Source: an uncultured Shinella sp.
GTDB lineage: Bacteria > Pseudomonadota > Alphaproteobacteria > Rhizobiales > Rhizobiaceae
Direction: 5' to 3'
DNA: 48,738 nt
NCBI RefSeq assembly: GCF_946479415.1
Contig: NZ_CAMLFY010000019.1
Coordinates: 1 to 48,738 of the forward strand
Below the pieces are notes generated by a model. It had not been told where the DNA came from, searched no databases, and saw nothing but the letters and a program-made list of their open reading frames with translations. This document shows positions 27,955 through 39,806 of the stretch, piece by piece. Every line of letters begins with the position of its first letter. Positions within the stretch are counted from its first letter, which is position 1. The position numbers and the translations under genes are program-made.

Positions 27955-29154
27955 ATGAGCCTTTACGGTACGATGAGAACGGGTGTTTCCGGCATGAATG
28001 CCCAGGCCAACCGCCTGAGCACGGTCGCCGACAACATCGCGAATGCGAACACGACGGGCTACAAGAAGGCCTCGACGCAGTTCTCCTCGCTGATTCTGCC
28101 TTCCACGGGCGGCGCCTACAATTCGGGCGGCGTGACCACCGACGTGCGCTACTCGATTTCGTCGCAGGGCACCTTCACCTACACCACGTCCTCGACGGAC
28201 CTCGCCATCAACGGCAAGGGCTTCTTCATCGTCAAGGGCAGCGACGACCAGGAATACATGACCCGCGCCGGCGCCTTCACCCCGATGGATGACGGCTCGT
28301 TGCAGAACTCGGCCGGCTTCACGCTGATGGGCTATGAGTATTCCTCGACCGAGGACCCGACCATCGTCGTCAACGGCTTCGACGGTCTGGAAGAGATCAA
28401 CCTTTCCTCCGGCGAGCTCAGCGCCACCGGTTCGACCGAGGGTACGCTCGACGTCAACCTGCCGTCGACCGCCGCTGACGGTTTCGAGAAGAAGACCTCG
28501 CTCAAGGCCTATGACAGCCAGGGCAATTCACGCCTCATCGAGTTCAACTACATCAAGACCGGCGACAATGCCTGGACGGTCGAGGCGACATACGACGGCA
28601 CTTCGATCGCCGGCCCGATCGCCATGACATTCGACGCCGACGGCACGCTCCTGACCCCGTCGCCGGCGACGATCACCACGACGGCCCAGACCATTGCCGG
28701 CGCGGACCTTGCCTCGCTGGAAATCAGCATCGGCGGTTCCACCCAGCTCGCTTCCGATTTCGGCGTCTCCAACGGCAAGATCGACGGCAATGCGGCCGCC
28801 AAAGTCACCGGCTATGAGATCAGCGACGACGGCGTGCTCTCGCTGAAATATTCGAACGGCGAACTGACGCCGAAGTACCGCATCGCGATGGCTTCGGTGC
28901 AGAGCCCCGACAACCTCAAGCCGCTGCCGGGCAACGTCTACTCGCAGAGCAACGACTCGGGCGTCGTCGTCATGGGTTATGCCGGCAGCAACGGCTACGG
29001 CAGCATCATTTCCGGCGCGCTCGAAGATTCCAACGTCGATATCGCCGAGGAACTGACGAGCATGATCGAATCGCAGCGTAACTACACGGCGAATTCGAAG
29101 GTCTTCCAGACCGGTTCGGAACTCATGGAAACCCTCGTCAACCTCAAGAGATAA
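27955..29154 (+). CDS. flgE: FlgE, flagellar hook protein
   Basis: This 399-aa hook subunit has N-terminus MSLYGTMRTGVSGMNAQANR and rod/hook motif VADNIANANTTGYKKAS, a large central domain, and C-terminus EDSNVDIAEELTSMIESQRN then TANSKVFQTGSELMETLVNL. Length is normal for rhizobia. Its hook is capped during assembly by FlgD (32539) and its length is set by FliK (24866). It starts 67 bp after the rem hairpin and leads the hook operon flgEKL-flaF-flbT-flgD-fliQ. Confidence 0.97.
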   Translation: MSLYGTMRTGVSGMNAQANRLSTVADNIANANTTGYKKASTQFSSLILPSTGGAYNSGGVTTDVRYSISSQGTFTYTTSSTDLAINGKGFFIVKGSDDQEYMTRAGAFTPMDDGSLQNSAGFTLMGYEYSSTEDPTIVVNGFDGLEEINLSSGELSATGSTEGTLDVNLPSTAADGFEKKTSLKAYDSQGNSRLIEFNYIKTGDNAWTVEATYDGTSIAGPIAMTFDADGTLLTPSPATITTTAQTIAGADLASLEISIGGSTQLASDFGVSNGKIDGNAAAKVTGYEISDDGVLSLKYSNGELTPKYRIAMASVQSPDNLKPLPGNVYSQSNDSGVVVMGYAGSNGYGSIISGALEDSNVDIAEELTSMIESQRNYTANSKVFQTGSELMETLVNLKR

Positions 29155-29200
29155 GGCGGTCTGAAAAATCCGCGCGCAGTCGAGAGTTAGGTAAGATCCG

Positions 29201-30646
29201 ATGTCGCTTTCCACAGCAATGAAGACTGCTCAGTCGAGTTTTTCGAACGTAGGCCTGCAATCGGCCGTCGCGTCGAAGAACATTGCCAATGCAAGCGATG
29301 CGGCCTACGCGCGCCGGTCGGCGGTTCTCGCCACGGCCGCAACGGGGGCCTCGGTCGTCGAAACGCAGCGGGCTCAGAACGAGGCGCTGCTGAAGCAAAA
29401 CCTCGTCAGCATCTCCAAGTCTTCCGCGCAGGGAACGCTCCTGACGGGGCTGACCAGCATGAAGATGATGCTCGGCGGCGAGGATTACGAACTCGCGCCC
29501 GCCACCTATCTCTCCAAGCTGCGCGACAATCTTCAGGCCTTTGCCGATAAGCCGAACGAGGTTTCGCTCGCCGAGACGGTGATTGCCGATGCCACCGACG
29601 TCGCCAATTCGCTGAACAGCACCTCGCTCGCCGTACAGAAGATGCGCGCCGAGGCGGATGCCGATATCGGCACGGCGGTAACGGAACTCAACCGCTTGCT
29701 CGCCGAGTTCAAGACCTATAACGACCAGGTCAAGCAGGGCACGGCTGCCGGCACGGACGTCAACGATGCCCTCGACCAGCGCGACAAGCTTCTGACGCAA
29801 ATCTCGCAGATCGTCGGCGTCAGCACGATGAAGCGCACGAACAATGACCTTGCGCTTTACACGAGCGACGGCACGGTGCTCTTCGAGACCGAGCCGCGTA
29901 CGGTCACCTTCACATCGACCCCGACATATACGGCTGCCGTTACCGGCAACCAGGTCTATATCGATGGCGTGGCCGTCCAGGCGGGAGCCGGCGGCAACAC
30001 CAGCGCCCAGGGGTCCATCGCGGCCCTTCTACAGCTGCGCGACGAGGCCGCACCGGTCTTCCAGAACCAGCTCGACGAGATCTCGCGCGGCCTGATTTCG
30101 ATGTTCTCCGAGAGCATCGAGACCCCGGCGGGTTCGGGCACCTTCGTCGATACGGACGGCCTTTTCACCTGGAGCGGTATTCCGACGGTCGATTCGCCCG
30201 GTCTCGGTGCGGTGATCACGGTCAATCCGCTGGTCATCACCAGCCAGGGCGGCAACGCCATGCTGCTGCGCGACGGCATCAACGACACGTTCAACACCGG
30301 CAGCAATGCCAGCTACTCGGACCTGTTGAAGAGCTATACGGCGGCGTTCGAGACGCCGATGACGTTTGATGCGGATGCGGCGATCGACACGACGGCGACG
30401 ATCCTCGCCTTCTCGACCGGTTCGGTCGGCTGGCTGGAGCAGTTGCGCAGTGCTGCGACGACGGCAGGCGACGACAAGACGGCGCTGCTCGGCCGCACGC
30501 AGGAAGCGCTCCAGAATGTGACGTCCGTCAGTCTCGACGAGGAGCTGGCGCTGCTTCTCGATCTCGAACAATCCTACAAGGCATCGGCAAAACTCGTGGC
30601 GGCGGTCGATGAAATGATCACCGCGCTTCTCCAGGCGGCAGGCTAA
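29201..30646 (+). CDS. flgK: FlgK, hook-filament junction protein 1
   Basis: This 481-aa protein has N-terminal MSLSTAMKTAQSSFSNVGLQ and ASKNIANASDAAYARRSAVL, central coiled segments including LNRLLAEFKTYNDQVK, and C-terminal SLDEELALLLDLEQSYKASA. It is the first junction protein between hook and filament. It lies 46 bp after flgE and 5 bp before flgL, consistent with an operon. Confidence 0.96.
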   Translation: MSLSTAMKTAQSSFSNVGLQSAVASKNIANASDAAYARRSAVLATAATGASVVETQRAQNEALLKQNLVSISKSSAQGTLLTGLTSMKMMLGGEDYELAPATYLSKLRDNLQAFADKPNEVSLAETVIADATDVANSLNSTSLAVQKMRAEADADIGTAVTELNRLLAEFKTYNDQVKQGTAAGTDVNDALDQRDKLLTQISQIVGVSTMKRTNNDLALYTSDGTVLFETEPRTVTFTSTPTYTAAVTGNQVYIDGVAVQAGAGGNTSAQGSIAALLQLRDEAAPVFQNQLDEISRGLISMFSESIETPAGSGTFVDTDGLFTWSGIPTVDSPGLGAVITVNPLVITSQGGNAMLLRDGINDTFNTGSNASYSDLLKSYTAAFETPMTFDADAAIDTTATILAFSTGSVGWLEQLRSAATTAGDDKTALLGRTQEALQNVTSVSLDEELALLLDLEQSYKASAKLVAAVDEMITALLQAAG

Positions 30647-30651
30647 GAGCT

Positions 30652-32963
<2,312 letters not shown>

Positions 32964-32967
<4 letters not shown>

Positions 32968-33230
32968 ATGAGGCAGACGCCCTCGATATAGCGCAGGCAG
33001 CCATCTGGACGGTCGTCGTGGCCTCCGGCCCGGCCGTGCTTGCCGCCATGATCGTCGGCGTCGCCATTGCCTTCGTGCAGGCATTGACGCAGGTGCAGGA
33101 AATGACCCTCACCTTCGTCCCGAAAATCCTGGCGATCTTCGTGACCATCGCCATCTCCGCCCCGTTCATCGGCGCCCAGATCTCCATCTTCACCGATCTC
33201 GTATTTTCCCGCATCCAGAGCGGGTTCTAG
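32964..33230 (+). CDS. fliQ: FliQ, flagellar export-gate membrane protein
   Basis: This 88-aa two-TM component of the FliPQR gate shows two hydrophobic segments (about 15-38 and 50-75) with FVQALTQVQEMTLTFVPKIL between and within them, as in the FliQ family. GTG 32964 is the start; the nearby ATG at 32968 is out of frame. The GTGA overlap with flgD indicates coupling. The stop codon lies at the edge of a palindromic intergenic repeat. Confidence 0.95.
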
Positions 33231-33287
33231 AGCATTTCCAGCCGAAGCGTGACGCTTCGGCTGGAAATGCGGTAAAACGAAATGCTC
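33230..33287. repeat. Rhizobial palindromic intergenic element, copy 1
   Basis: A perfect 18-bp inverted repeat (33232-33249 with 33253-33270, loop TGA; GCATTTCCAGCCGAAGCG on the left) is followed by GGTAAAACGAAATGCTC, whose AAATGCTC pairs again with GAGCATTT at 33230-33237. This matches the widespread Rhizobiales palindromic elements as I remember them. It could stabilise upstream fliQ mRNA or reduce readthrough into flhA. Confidence 0.75.
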
Positions 33288-33430
33288 CAGCGCGCCTCCA
33301 GCAGCGCTTTACGCCTCATCGGCGTGGCTTCCCCCATCCTCGCGCAAGCTTCGCCCTGTACGCCATGCGGTGAAATGGGCGACACGTGTTTCGTGCCGCG
33401 GCCTCTCATGACGAGACGGGAAGCATTCAG

Positions 33431-35518
33431 ATGGCGCAAGTTCCGGCAATCAACCTTCCGAAGGTAAGCCCCAGCGGTCGCGATGTCGCGTTCGCCGTGG
33501 GCATCCTGACGATCCTGTCGATCCTCTTCCTGCCGATCCCGCCCTTCATGATCGACATAGGCCTGGCGTTCTCCATCGCCTTCTCGGTCCTGATCCTGAT
33601 GGTTTCGCTGTGGATCCAGCGGCCGCTCGACTTCTCGTCCTTCCCGACGGTCCTCCTCATCGCCACCATGGTGCGCCTGTCGCTCAACATCGCGACGACG
33701 CGCGTCATCCTCTCGCACGGCAATGAAGGCCATGATGCGGCGGGCGGCGTGATCGCCGGCTTTGCCAGCCTCGTCATGTCCGGCGACTTCGTCATCGGTA
33801 TCATCGTCTTCATGATCCTGATCGTGGTGAACTTCATCGTCATCACCAAGGGTGCGACGCGTATCGCGGAAGTCGGCGCGCGCTTCACACTCGATGCGAT
33901 CCCCGGCAAGCAGATGTCGATCGATGCCGACCTGTCGGCCGGCCTCATCGACGAGAAGCAGGCGCAGCTGCGCCGCCGCGAACTGGAAGAGGAAAGCTCC
34001 TTCTTCGGTTCGATGGACGGTGCCTCGAAATTCGTGCGCGGCGATGCCATCGCCGGCCTGCTCATCACCGCCATCAACGTTTTCGGCGGCATCATCATTG
34101 GCTATTTCCGCCACGGCATGGAACTGTCGGAAGCCGCCGACGTCTTCGTCAAGCTCTCGGTCGGTGACGGTCTCGTCTCGCAGATCCCGGCTCTCATCGT
34201 TTCGCTCGCCGCAGGCCTTATCGTCTCGCGCGGCGGCACGTCGGGCTCCACCGACCAGGCGGTCATCAACCAGCTTTCCGGCTATCCGCGCGCGCTTCTC
34301 GTCGCGGCGGCGCTGATGATCATGCTGGCCCTCATGCCGGGCCTGCCCTTCCTGCCCTTCATCGTGCTCGGTGGCCTGATGGCCTTCGGCGGCTGGGTGA
34401 TCCCGCGCCGTATCGCGGCCGAGAACCAGGCCAAGCGTGCCCTGGAAGCCCAGCAGGTCCAGGCGACCCGCGACCAGGAGAAGGATTCGGTCAAGTCGGT
34501 GCTCAAGACCGCCGAGATCGAGCTCCTGCTCGGCAAGCAGGTTTCCACCCGCCTTCTCGGCGCGCACCAGGAACTGGCCTTCCGCGTCGGCAAGATGCGC
34601 AAGAAATTCGCCGGGCAATACGGCTTCGTCGTGCCGGAAATCAAGGTTTCCGACGACATTGCCATTCCCGACAAGTCCTACCAGATCCGCATCCACGGCA
34701 CGACGATCGCCTCGAACATCGTGCGCGTCGGCGAAGTGCTCGTCGTCACCGGCGGCGGGCGCAAACCCAGCGTGCCGGGCGACGAGATCCGCGAACCCGC
34801 CTTCGGCATGCCGGCCGTCTCGATCCTCGAAACCTTCGCCGAGGATCTGCGCCGCGAGGGCTTCCACCCGATCGACAACGTTTCGGTGGTGCTGACGCAT
34901 CTCTCGGAAGTCATCCGCAACAACCTGCCGCAGCTCCTGTCCTACAAGGACGTCAAGGTGCTGATCGAGCGCCTCGATCCGGAATACCGCAAGCTCGCCG
35001 ACGAAATCTGCTCGTCGCACATGTCCTATTCCGGCCTGCAGGCCGTGCTGAAGCTGCTGCTCGCCGAGCGCGTCTCCATCCGCAACCTGCACCTCATCCT
35101 CGAAGCCGTCGCCGAACTCGCGCCGCATGTGCGCAAGACCGAGCAGATCGTCGAGCATGTCCGTATCCGCATGGCCCAGCAGATCTGCGGCGACCTGACC
35201 GACAACGGCGTTCTGCCGGTGCTGCGTCTCGGCAACAAGTGGGACATGGTGTTCCACCAGGCGCTGAAGCGCGACAGTAAGGGTGAAATCGTCGAGTTCG
35301 ACATCGATCCGCGCCAGCTTGAAGAGTTTTCCGAACAGGCGACCCGGGTTATCCGCGAGTTTCTCGATCGCGGCACGCCCTTTGTACTGGTCACGTCGCC
35401 CGAATCCCGCTCTTATGTGCGCATGATCATCGAACGCCTGTTTGCAACATTGCCGGTTCTCTCGCATGTCGAGCTCGCCAAGGGCATCGAGATCAAGATT
35501 CTCGGCTCGATTTCATGA
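33431..35518 (+). CDS. flhA: FlhA, flagellar export-gate platform protein
   Basis: This 695-aa protein has eight or so N-terminal TM helices (about residues 18-325) containing the signature [20 protein letters not shown] and a conserved cytoplasmic loop ([20 protein letters not shown]). A large cytoplasmic C-terminal domain (about 340-695) forms the nonameric ring that receives chaperone-substrate complexes. The frame is open from 33386, but ATG 33431 with GGGAAG upstream gives the usual rhizobial start [11 protein letters not shown]. The stop overlaps fliR (ATGA). Confidence 0.97.
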   Translation: MAQVPAINLPKVSPSGRDVAFAVGILTILSILFLPIPPFMIDIGLAFSIAFSVLILMVSLWIQRPLDFSSFPTVLLIATMVRLSLNIATTRVILSHGNEGHDAAGGVIAGFASLVMSGDFVIGIIVFMILIVVNFIVITKGATRIAEVGARFTLDAIPGKQMSIDADLSAGLIDEKQAQLRRRELEEESSFFGSMDGASKFVRGDAIAGLLITAINVFGGIIIGYFRHGMELSEAADVFVKLSVGDGLVSQIPALIVSLAAGLIVSRGGTSGSTDQAVINQLSGYPRALLVAAALMIMLALMPGLPFLPFIVLGGLMAFGGWVIPRRIAAENQAKRALEAQQVQATRDQEKDSVKSVLKTAEIELLLGKQVSTRLLGAHQELAFRVGKMRKKFAGQYGFVVPEIKVSDDIAIPDKSYQIRIHGTTIASNIVRVGEVLVVTGGGRKPSVPGDEIREPAFGMPAVSILETFAEDLRREGFHPIDNVSVVLTHLSEVIRNNLPQLLSYKDVKVLIERLDPEYRKLADEICSSHMSYSGLQAVLKLLLAERVSIRNLHLILEAVAELAPHVRKTEQIVEHVRIRMAQQICGDLTDNGVLPVLRLGNKWDMVFHQALKRDSKGEIVEFDIDPRQLEEFSEQATRVIREFLDRGTPFVLVTSPESRSYVRMIIERLFATLPVLSHVELAKGIEIKILGSIS

Positions 35519-36267
35519 TAACCGACCCGCAGGGCACGGTGCTGGCGCTGTTCGCCGCCTTCTGCCGTGTCGGCGGGTGTTTCATGCTGTTGCCGGGCTT
35601 CTCCTCGGCCCGCATCTCGATCCAGATTCGCCTCTTCCTGGCGATCGCCATCTCGATGGGCGTGCTGCCGATCATGTGGGATGTCATCTATCCGCGCTCC
35701 AGCGGTGATCTCGATGGCTATCTCTCGATGATCGCCTTCGAGACGCTGACGGGTGCGGCCATCGGCCTGATCGCCCGCTACTACGTGCTGGGCTTACAGT
35801 TCGCCGGCACTGTGCTGACCATGATGATGGGCTTCAATGCGCCGCCGACGCCGGACGTGCTGGAAGACACCCAGGAAAACCAGCTGACGAACCTCTTGTC
35901 CTTCGCCGGCCTGCTCGTGCTGTTCATGCTGGACTTCCATCACGTCGTCATGCGGGCGCTGATCGAATCCTACAATGTCATGCCGATCGGCGCGGGCTTC
36001 AATCCGCAGAGCGCGCTGATCACGCTCACCGATACGCTCAGCCAGACCTTCATGATCATGCTGCGGCTGGCGAGCCCCTTCATTCTCTATGGCCTGGTGT
36101 TCAACGTCTCCGTCGGCCTGATCAACAAGCTTGCGCCGCAGATCCCGATCTACTTCGTCTCGCTGCCCTTCATCATCATGGGCGGCCTGTTCCTGCTCTA
36201 TTTCGGTATTTCCTCGCTGCTCGAGATCTTCGCGAGCGGCTTCATTCCGGTCTTCAGGGGAGAGTAG
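35515..36267 (+). CDS. fliR: FliR, flagellar export-gate membrane protein
   Basis: This 250-aa multi-TM protein completes the FliPQR gate. Characteristic stretches are [20 protein letters not shown] near the N-terminus and [20 protein letters not shown] in the C-terminal half, with [20 protein letters not shown] 35515 overlaps the flhA stop. With fliP, fliQ and flhA in this window, only FlhB is missing from the core export apparatus. Confidence 0.96.
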   Translation: MITDPQGTVLALFAAFCRVGGCFMLLPGFSSARISIQIRLFLAIAISMGVLPIMWDVIYPRSSGDLDGYLSMIAFETLTGAAIGLIARYYVLGLQFAGTVLTMMMGFNAPPTPDVLEDTQENQLTNLLSFAGLLVLFMLDFHHVVMRALIESYNVMPIGAGFNPQSALITLTDTLSQTFMIMLRLASPFILYGLVFNVSVGLINKLAPQIPIYFVSLPFIIMGGLFLLYFGISSLLEIFASGFIPVFRGE

Positions 36268-36270
36268 GCG

Positions 36271-36669
36271 ATGGCGCAGACGCGTTCGGAAAAGCTCAAA
36301 CGTCTCGTGACCGTGCAGCGGCATCTCGAAAAGATGGCCGAGATCGATCTCGCCAACACGACGCGCCAGCGCCAGGAAGCGGCCGAGACGATGGATGCGG
36401 TCGCCGAGGCGATCAATTCGCTGAATCCGGTGCATCGCAGTTTCTCGCGCCACTATTCCGGCCAGTACAGCCGGTTGCAGCAGCAGGATCAGATGCTGGC
36501 CAACGTCCAGCAGATGCATGAGATGCGCGTGGTGCGTGAGCGCACCAAGGGCGACCGTATGGAAGACCACATGAAGGAAGCCCGCAGCGCCGAAGACCGC
36601 GAGGCGGCCGACGACGCCATCTACGATCTGATCGACCAGCACATCGCCTATAAGGGCGGCGACGACTGA
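36271..36669 (+). CDS. FliJ-like coiled-coil protein candidate
   Basis: This 132-aa hydrophilic, helical protein is rich in Arg/Gln/Glu/Met with no TM segment (EKLKRLVTVQRHLEKMAEID, SRLQQQDQMLANVQQMHEMR). Size and an antiparallel coiled-coil-like pattern match FliJ, the export-ATPase stalk protein that cycles chaperones. It starts 3 bp after fliR, so it is in the export-gate operon. No sequence motif is diagnostic, so FliJ identity is inferred from size, composition and context. It is the only FliJ candidate in the window. Confidence 0.6.
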   Translation: MAQTRSEKLKRLVTVQRHLEKMAEIDLANTTRQRQEAAETMDAVAEAINSLNPVHRSFSRHYSGQYSRLQQQDQMLANVQQMHEMRVVRERTKGDRMEDHMKEARSAEDREAADDAIYDLIDQHIAYKGGDD

Positions 36670-36949
36670 GATCGTCCGCAAGTCTTTGGAACGACACGGC
36701 GTTTTCGCTCACACGCGGTCAAGCTTGCCTCAAATTGGATTTCGGATGCGCCGTCGTCACGGCATCGTCATCCGCCACCAGCCTCCCGTAAGGTTGAGCA
36801 GCGATAGTCTTTTCACGGACGATGAAGAGGTTTGCCGAAGCGGCCGCGATGTGCAGCGCGGGTGAGCCGATGTCCTGATGGTCATGAGGCCGGCGGACCG
36901 CCATGAGGACGGGTCCGGCTCGCAGGATTTACCTGAAAGGCTTTGAGAC

Positions 36950-37507
36950 GTGGCAATTACACCCCCCAGCGATCTGGTGCTCGATGTCGTGCGCGCCGCC
37001 GATCCCACCCAGGTTCAGGAAGCGCAAGCCAAGCTGAAATCGAACCGCGCTTCTTTCGAAGCGACGAGCCTTGCCGAAGCAGGCGCCGGATTCCAGGCCG
37101 CCGTCGGCACCATTCTCAATCGTGATTCCGCCGGCGCGACGGCGGCGTCGAACGGTGTTTCCGCCGTCGGCGGCAAGGCGGCCGTGCCGGAACATCTGCG
37201 CAAGTTCGAGACGATGGTTCTGCAGAACTTCGTGAAATCGATGATGCCGAGCGAGAGCGAGCAGATCTATGGCGAAGGCACCGCCGGCGAAATGTGGCGC
37301 GGCATGATGGCCGATCAGCTCGGCGAAGCGCTCGGCAAGGGCGGCGGCATCGGCATTGCCGAGGCGCTCGCCAAGAAGAGCGGCATCTCGGGCGGCGCCA
37401 AGGACAACGATCCCGACCGTGTCGCCTCCGGCATGGTTCAGGCCTTGCAGCGGGAGGCCTTCGCCGACCTGACGCCCGGCATCAAAGAACACAAGAAAAC
37501 GGCATAA
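36950..37507 (+). CDS. flgJ: FlgJ-type rod-binding protein (no hydrolase domain)
   Basis: This 185-aa protein matches the N-terminal rod-binding domain of FlgJ: EHLRKFETMVLQNFVKSMMP, then GEGTAGEMWRGMMADQLGEA. The peptidoglycan-hydrolase half of enterobacterial FlgJ is absent, as in many alphaproteobacteria. The start is GTG 36950 (AAAGG upstream). It follows a 280-bp gap without recognisable genes. The missing hydrolase function could be supplied by the transglycosylase at 26310. Confidence 0.82.
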   Translation: MAITPPSDLVLDVVRAADPTQVQEAQAKLKSNRASFEATSLAEAGAGFQAAVGTILNRDSAGATAASNGVSAVGGKAAVPEHLRKFETMVLQNFVKSMMPSESEQIYGEGTAGEMWRGMMADQLGEALGKGGGIGIAEALAKKSGISGGAKDNDPDRVASGMVQALQREAFADLTPGIKEHKKTA

Positions 37508-37522
37508 GCGGAGAACAACAAA

Positions 37523-37891
37523 ATGGAACAGGCAAGCAACGAAATCCGGATCCGCTCTGTGCTCGGTCGGCTTGAAACCATCATCGACAACGAGAACGTC
37601 AATATCGGCTACGATCCCGATTTCGATCTCCCGACGTCGAATGCCCACAAGAGCCGCTGCCTCTATGAGCTGGCCATGCTGACGCGCGACGTGCGCCCGG
37701 AAGAGGTGCCCCCGAGCTTCTCGCCGCAGCTCGGCCGCGTGCGCGAAAAGCTCGCCACCAACGCCCAGCGCGTCTCGGCCCATCTCGATGCCGTGCGCGA
37801 GGTCGTCACCATTCTGAAGAATGCCGTGCAGGATCTCGAAGCTGACGGCACCTATTCGCAGGAACAGTTCCGCCTGGGTTACGGTACATGA
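37523..37891 (+). CDS. FlgN-like export chaperone candidate
   Basis: This 122-aa helical protein ends with ATNAQRVSAHLDAVREVVTI then LKNAVQDLEADGTYSQEQFR, resembling the second half of FlgN-type chaperones for FlgK/FlgL. No signal or TM segment is present. It lies 15 bp after the rod-binding protein gene and its stop overlaps the next start (ATGA at 37888-37891). Clients flgK and flgL lie at 29201 and 30652. The assignment is by context and weak resemblance. Confidence 0.6.
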   Translation: MEQASNEIRIRSVLGRLETIIDNENVNIGYDPDFDLPTSNAHKSRCLYELAMLTRDVRPEEVPPSFSPQLGRVREKLATNAQRVSAHLDAVREVVTILKNAVQDLEADGTYSQEQFRLGYGT

Positions 37892-38418
37892 TCAAGCTCA
37901 TCGGCACCGGCGTCTGGGTCCTCGCGATCACGCTCGCCGCGGTGTATTTTTCGTTGAAGATGGCCTCGGCTCCGAAAATCGACGAGGAAGCTGCAGCGCG
38001 CGAAGCGGCGATGGAATTCGTCACCGGTTATACGACGACCGTACCCGTTCTCGGCGAGGGCGGCGTCAACGGCTACCTGCTCACCAAGCTCGCCTACAAG
38101 GCGAACAAGGAGCTGGCGGCCAAGCAGGTCGTGCCGCTGCCGCAGATGATCACGGACGAGCTATACACGCTGCTCGTCGGCAAGAAGATGATCGACGTGA
38201 CCTCGACCGGCAATTTCGACCTCGATGCCTTCAGGGGCGTCGTGAAGGAAGGCCTCAACCGCCGCTTCGGCGCGGAAGTCATTGCAGAGGTCTATGTCGA
38301 GCAGATCGACTATATTACCACCGCCTCCGTCGAGGATCCGGCGCCCAAGAAGGGCGTCACGCTTCTGAAGGGCGAAGTGCCCGAAGTGAAGCCGGCAGAA
38401 AAAAGCGGCGGACACTAG
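37888..38418 (+). CDS. Single-TM flagellar-cluster protein, possibly FliL-like
   Basis: This 176-aa protein has an N-terminal TM segment (about residues 5-25; GTGVWVLAITLAAVYFSLKM) and a periplasmic domain with GYLLTKLAYKANKELAAKQV and EVYVEQIDYITTASV. The fold order (one TM, an alpha/beta domain ending in a hydrophobic strand) recalls FliL, but similarity is weak and a proper FliL is encoded at 7773. It is coupled to the FlgN-like gene by ATGA and is the last gene of the flagellar block. Function unknown. Confidence 0.6.
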   Translation: MIKLIGTGVWVLAITLAAVYFSLKMASAPKIDEEAAAREAAMEFVTGYTTTVPVLGEGGVNGYLLTKLAYKANKELAAKQVVPLPQMITDELYTLLVGKKMIDVTSTGNFDLDAFRGVVKEGLNRRFGAEVIAEVYVEQIDYITTASVEDPAPKKGVTLLKGEVPEVKPAEKSGGH

Positions 38419-38460
38419 GTCCACCGCTGAGTTGAGGCAGTTTTTGAAGAAGCCGGCCGC

Positions 38461-39270
38461 CTAATGCGTGCCGGCTTCCGCCGTTTCATCATCCGCGCGC
38501 TTTACCACCATGCCCGACAGCTTGTAGCGCATGACATGATAGAGGAAGAGCGGGTTACCGATCACGTAGCGCCGCCACAGGCGCTTGGGTTCCTGTACCA
38601 AACGGTAAAGCCATTCCAGGCGCAGCCTGCGAATGCCAAGCGGCGCGCGGCGTACATCGCCGGCCACGAAGTCGAAGAGTGCCCCGACACTGAGCACCAG
38701 CCGGGCATGGCCGGGGCCGACATGGCGGTCGATCCACTTTTCCTGCGCCGGGCTGCCCATGGCGACCAGCAGGATATCGACATTGGCCTCGCGCACCTGC
38801 TCCATGATCTCGTCGGATTTCGCCCGGTCGAAGAAACCGTCGGAAATCGGGATGAATTCATGCCAGGGCGCATGGCGGCGGAAGTTTTCCGTCGCACGCT
38901 TCAGGATCGAATCGCGGGTGCCGATCAGGGCGATGCGCATCGGCTTGGCAATATAGGTCAAGAGTGCGGGCACGAAATCCGTGCCGTTGAGGTTTGCCGG
39001 GAACTTGCGGCCATGGAACACCATCGAGGCGATGTCGACGCCGTGGCCGTCGGGGAAGACGACCTGGCGTTCGAGCACGGCCCGGTATTCCTGGTCGCGC
39101 ATCATCAGGTTCGCATTGTTGGCATTGATGAAGGCGATCACCGTCTGGCCGAAGGGCATGGTCGCGACCTCCTCGGCAAAGGTGAAGGCATCGGCCCAGC
39201 TGAGTTCGCAGACCGGCAGGCCGAGAATGTCGCGTTGCGCGGTGATGATGTTACCTGACACGAGGTTCAT
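38461..39270 (-). CDS. WecG/TagA/CpsF-family glycosyltransferase (GT26)
   Basis: This 269-aa cytoplasmic-face glycosyltransferase belongs to the family that adds N-acetylmannosamine-type sugars to lipid-linked precursors in surface polysaccharide synthesis. Family motifs are visible: FINANNANLMMRDQEYRAVL, VVFPDGHGVDIASMV, NLNGTDFVPALL, ILLVAMGSPAQEKWIDRH, and GVGALFDF-type SVGALFDFVAGDVRRAP followed by RLRLEWLYRLVQEPKRLWRR. Exact sugar and pathway are unknown. It is convergent with the flagellar operon (42 bp apart) and its start overlaps the stop of a possible 36-aa ORF. It is unlikely to be flagellar by family, but it is a second glycan gene near the motility block. Confidence 0.9.
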   Translation of the reverse strand: MNLVSGNIITAQRDILGLPVCELSWADAFTFAEEVATMPFGQTVIAFINANNANLMMRDQEYRAVLERQVVFPDGHGVDIASMVFHGRKFPANLNGTDFVPALLTYIAKPMRIALIGTRDSILKRATENFRRHAPWHEFIPISDGFFDRAKSDEIMEQVREANVDILLVAMGSPAQEKWIDRHVGPGHARLVLSVGALFDFVAGDVRRAPLGIRRLRLEWLYRLVQEPKRLWRRYVIGNPLFLYHVMRYKLSGMVVKRADDETAEAGTH

Positions 39271-39377
39271 GACAGGGCTCCTTTTGCGGCAACACCGTGC
39301 ATCTGGCGGCCGGGCCGGCCGGCCGTCATGGCCTGCCGGTTGGCGCTGTCATCGAGGAATGTGGGAAAGGGCTTCAT
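39267..39377 (-). CDS. Possible 36-aa small ORF coupled to the GT26 gene
   Basis: ATG 39377 (minus strand) has GGGAG five bases upstream and opens a 36-codon frame (starts MKPFPTFLDDSANRQAM, ends GVAAKGALS). Its TGA overlaps the GT26 ATG as ATGA. The ribosome-binding site and coupling argue for translation; the lack of recognisable family and the Gly/Arg-rich tail leave its function open. It may be a leader peptide that controls the downstream gene. Confidence 0.4.
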   Translation of the reverse strand: MKPFPTFLDDSANRQAMTAGRPGRQMHGVAAKGALS

Positions 39378-39806
39378 GCTGCTCCCGCAATGCTTGTGTT
39401 GCTGGAAGCCGGTGTAGCAAGCCCGCCTGAAAGGGCTTTTAAGGAATTCCCTAGAAGGCTGCGGGATGCTTTTATCTTCTGCTAACCATTGGCGCTTCAT
39501 CCTATTTATCTATCTGTAAATGTTCGATTTTGTTGCTGCCTATGGGGCGGCCGAGCTGGGTTTGCAGCAAAAATATTTGCGAAGGGTGCTTCAAAAAAGG
39601 ACTTTTCCGGCCGCCTGATTGCTTCCCTCATGCGGTTTCAGGCGTCTCTCAGGGCTGACAGGAAAACGGCTGTTAACGAATTGGGCGGGGTGTTTGCGAA
39701 ACGAGACGCTTGAATTTATGCGTTTTGGACAGCATAGGGCGTTAAGAGGCCATCCCGCCGTGCAGCCGCGCTCCTAAAGTGGGCGCAATTCATCAGGGAG
39801 AGAAAT
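39378..39806. other. Intergenic region between GT26 and folD
   Basis: This is a stretch of about 430 bp between divergent genes. No supported coding sequence was found; one 74-aa open frame at 39489-39713 has no ribosome-binding site and is not retained. It is AT-richer than the genes, with TTTATC and ATTTATCTATCTG around 39470-39515, consistent with promoters, but I cannot place boxes confidently. Confidence 0.45.

Noticed and set aside
39489..39713. A 74-aa plus-strand ORF before folD
   Set aside because: It has no ribosome-binding site, its composition is atypical, and the region looks like divergent promoter DNA.
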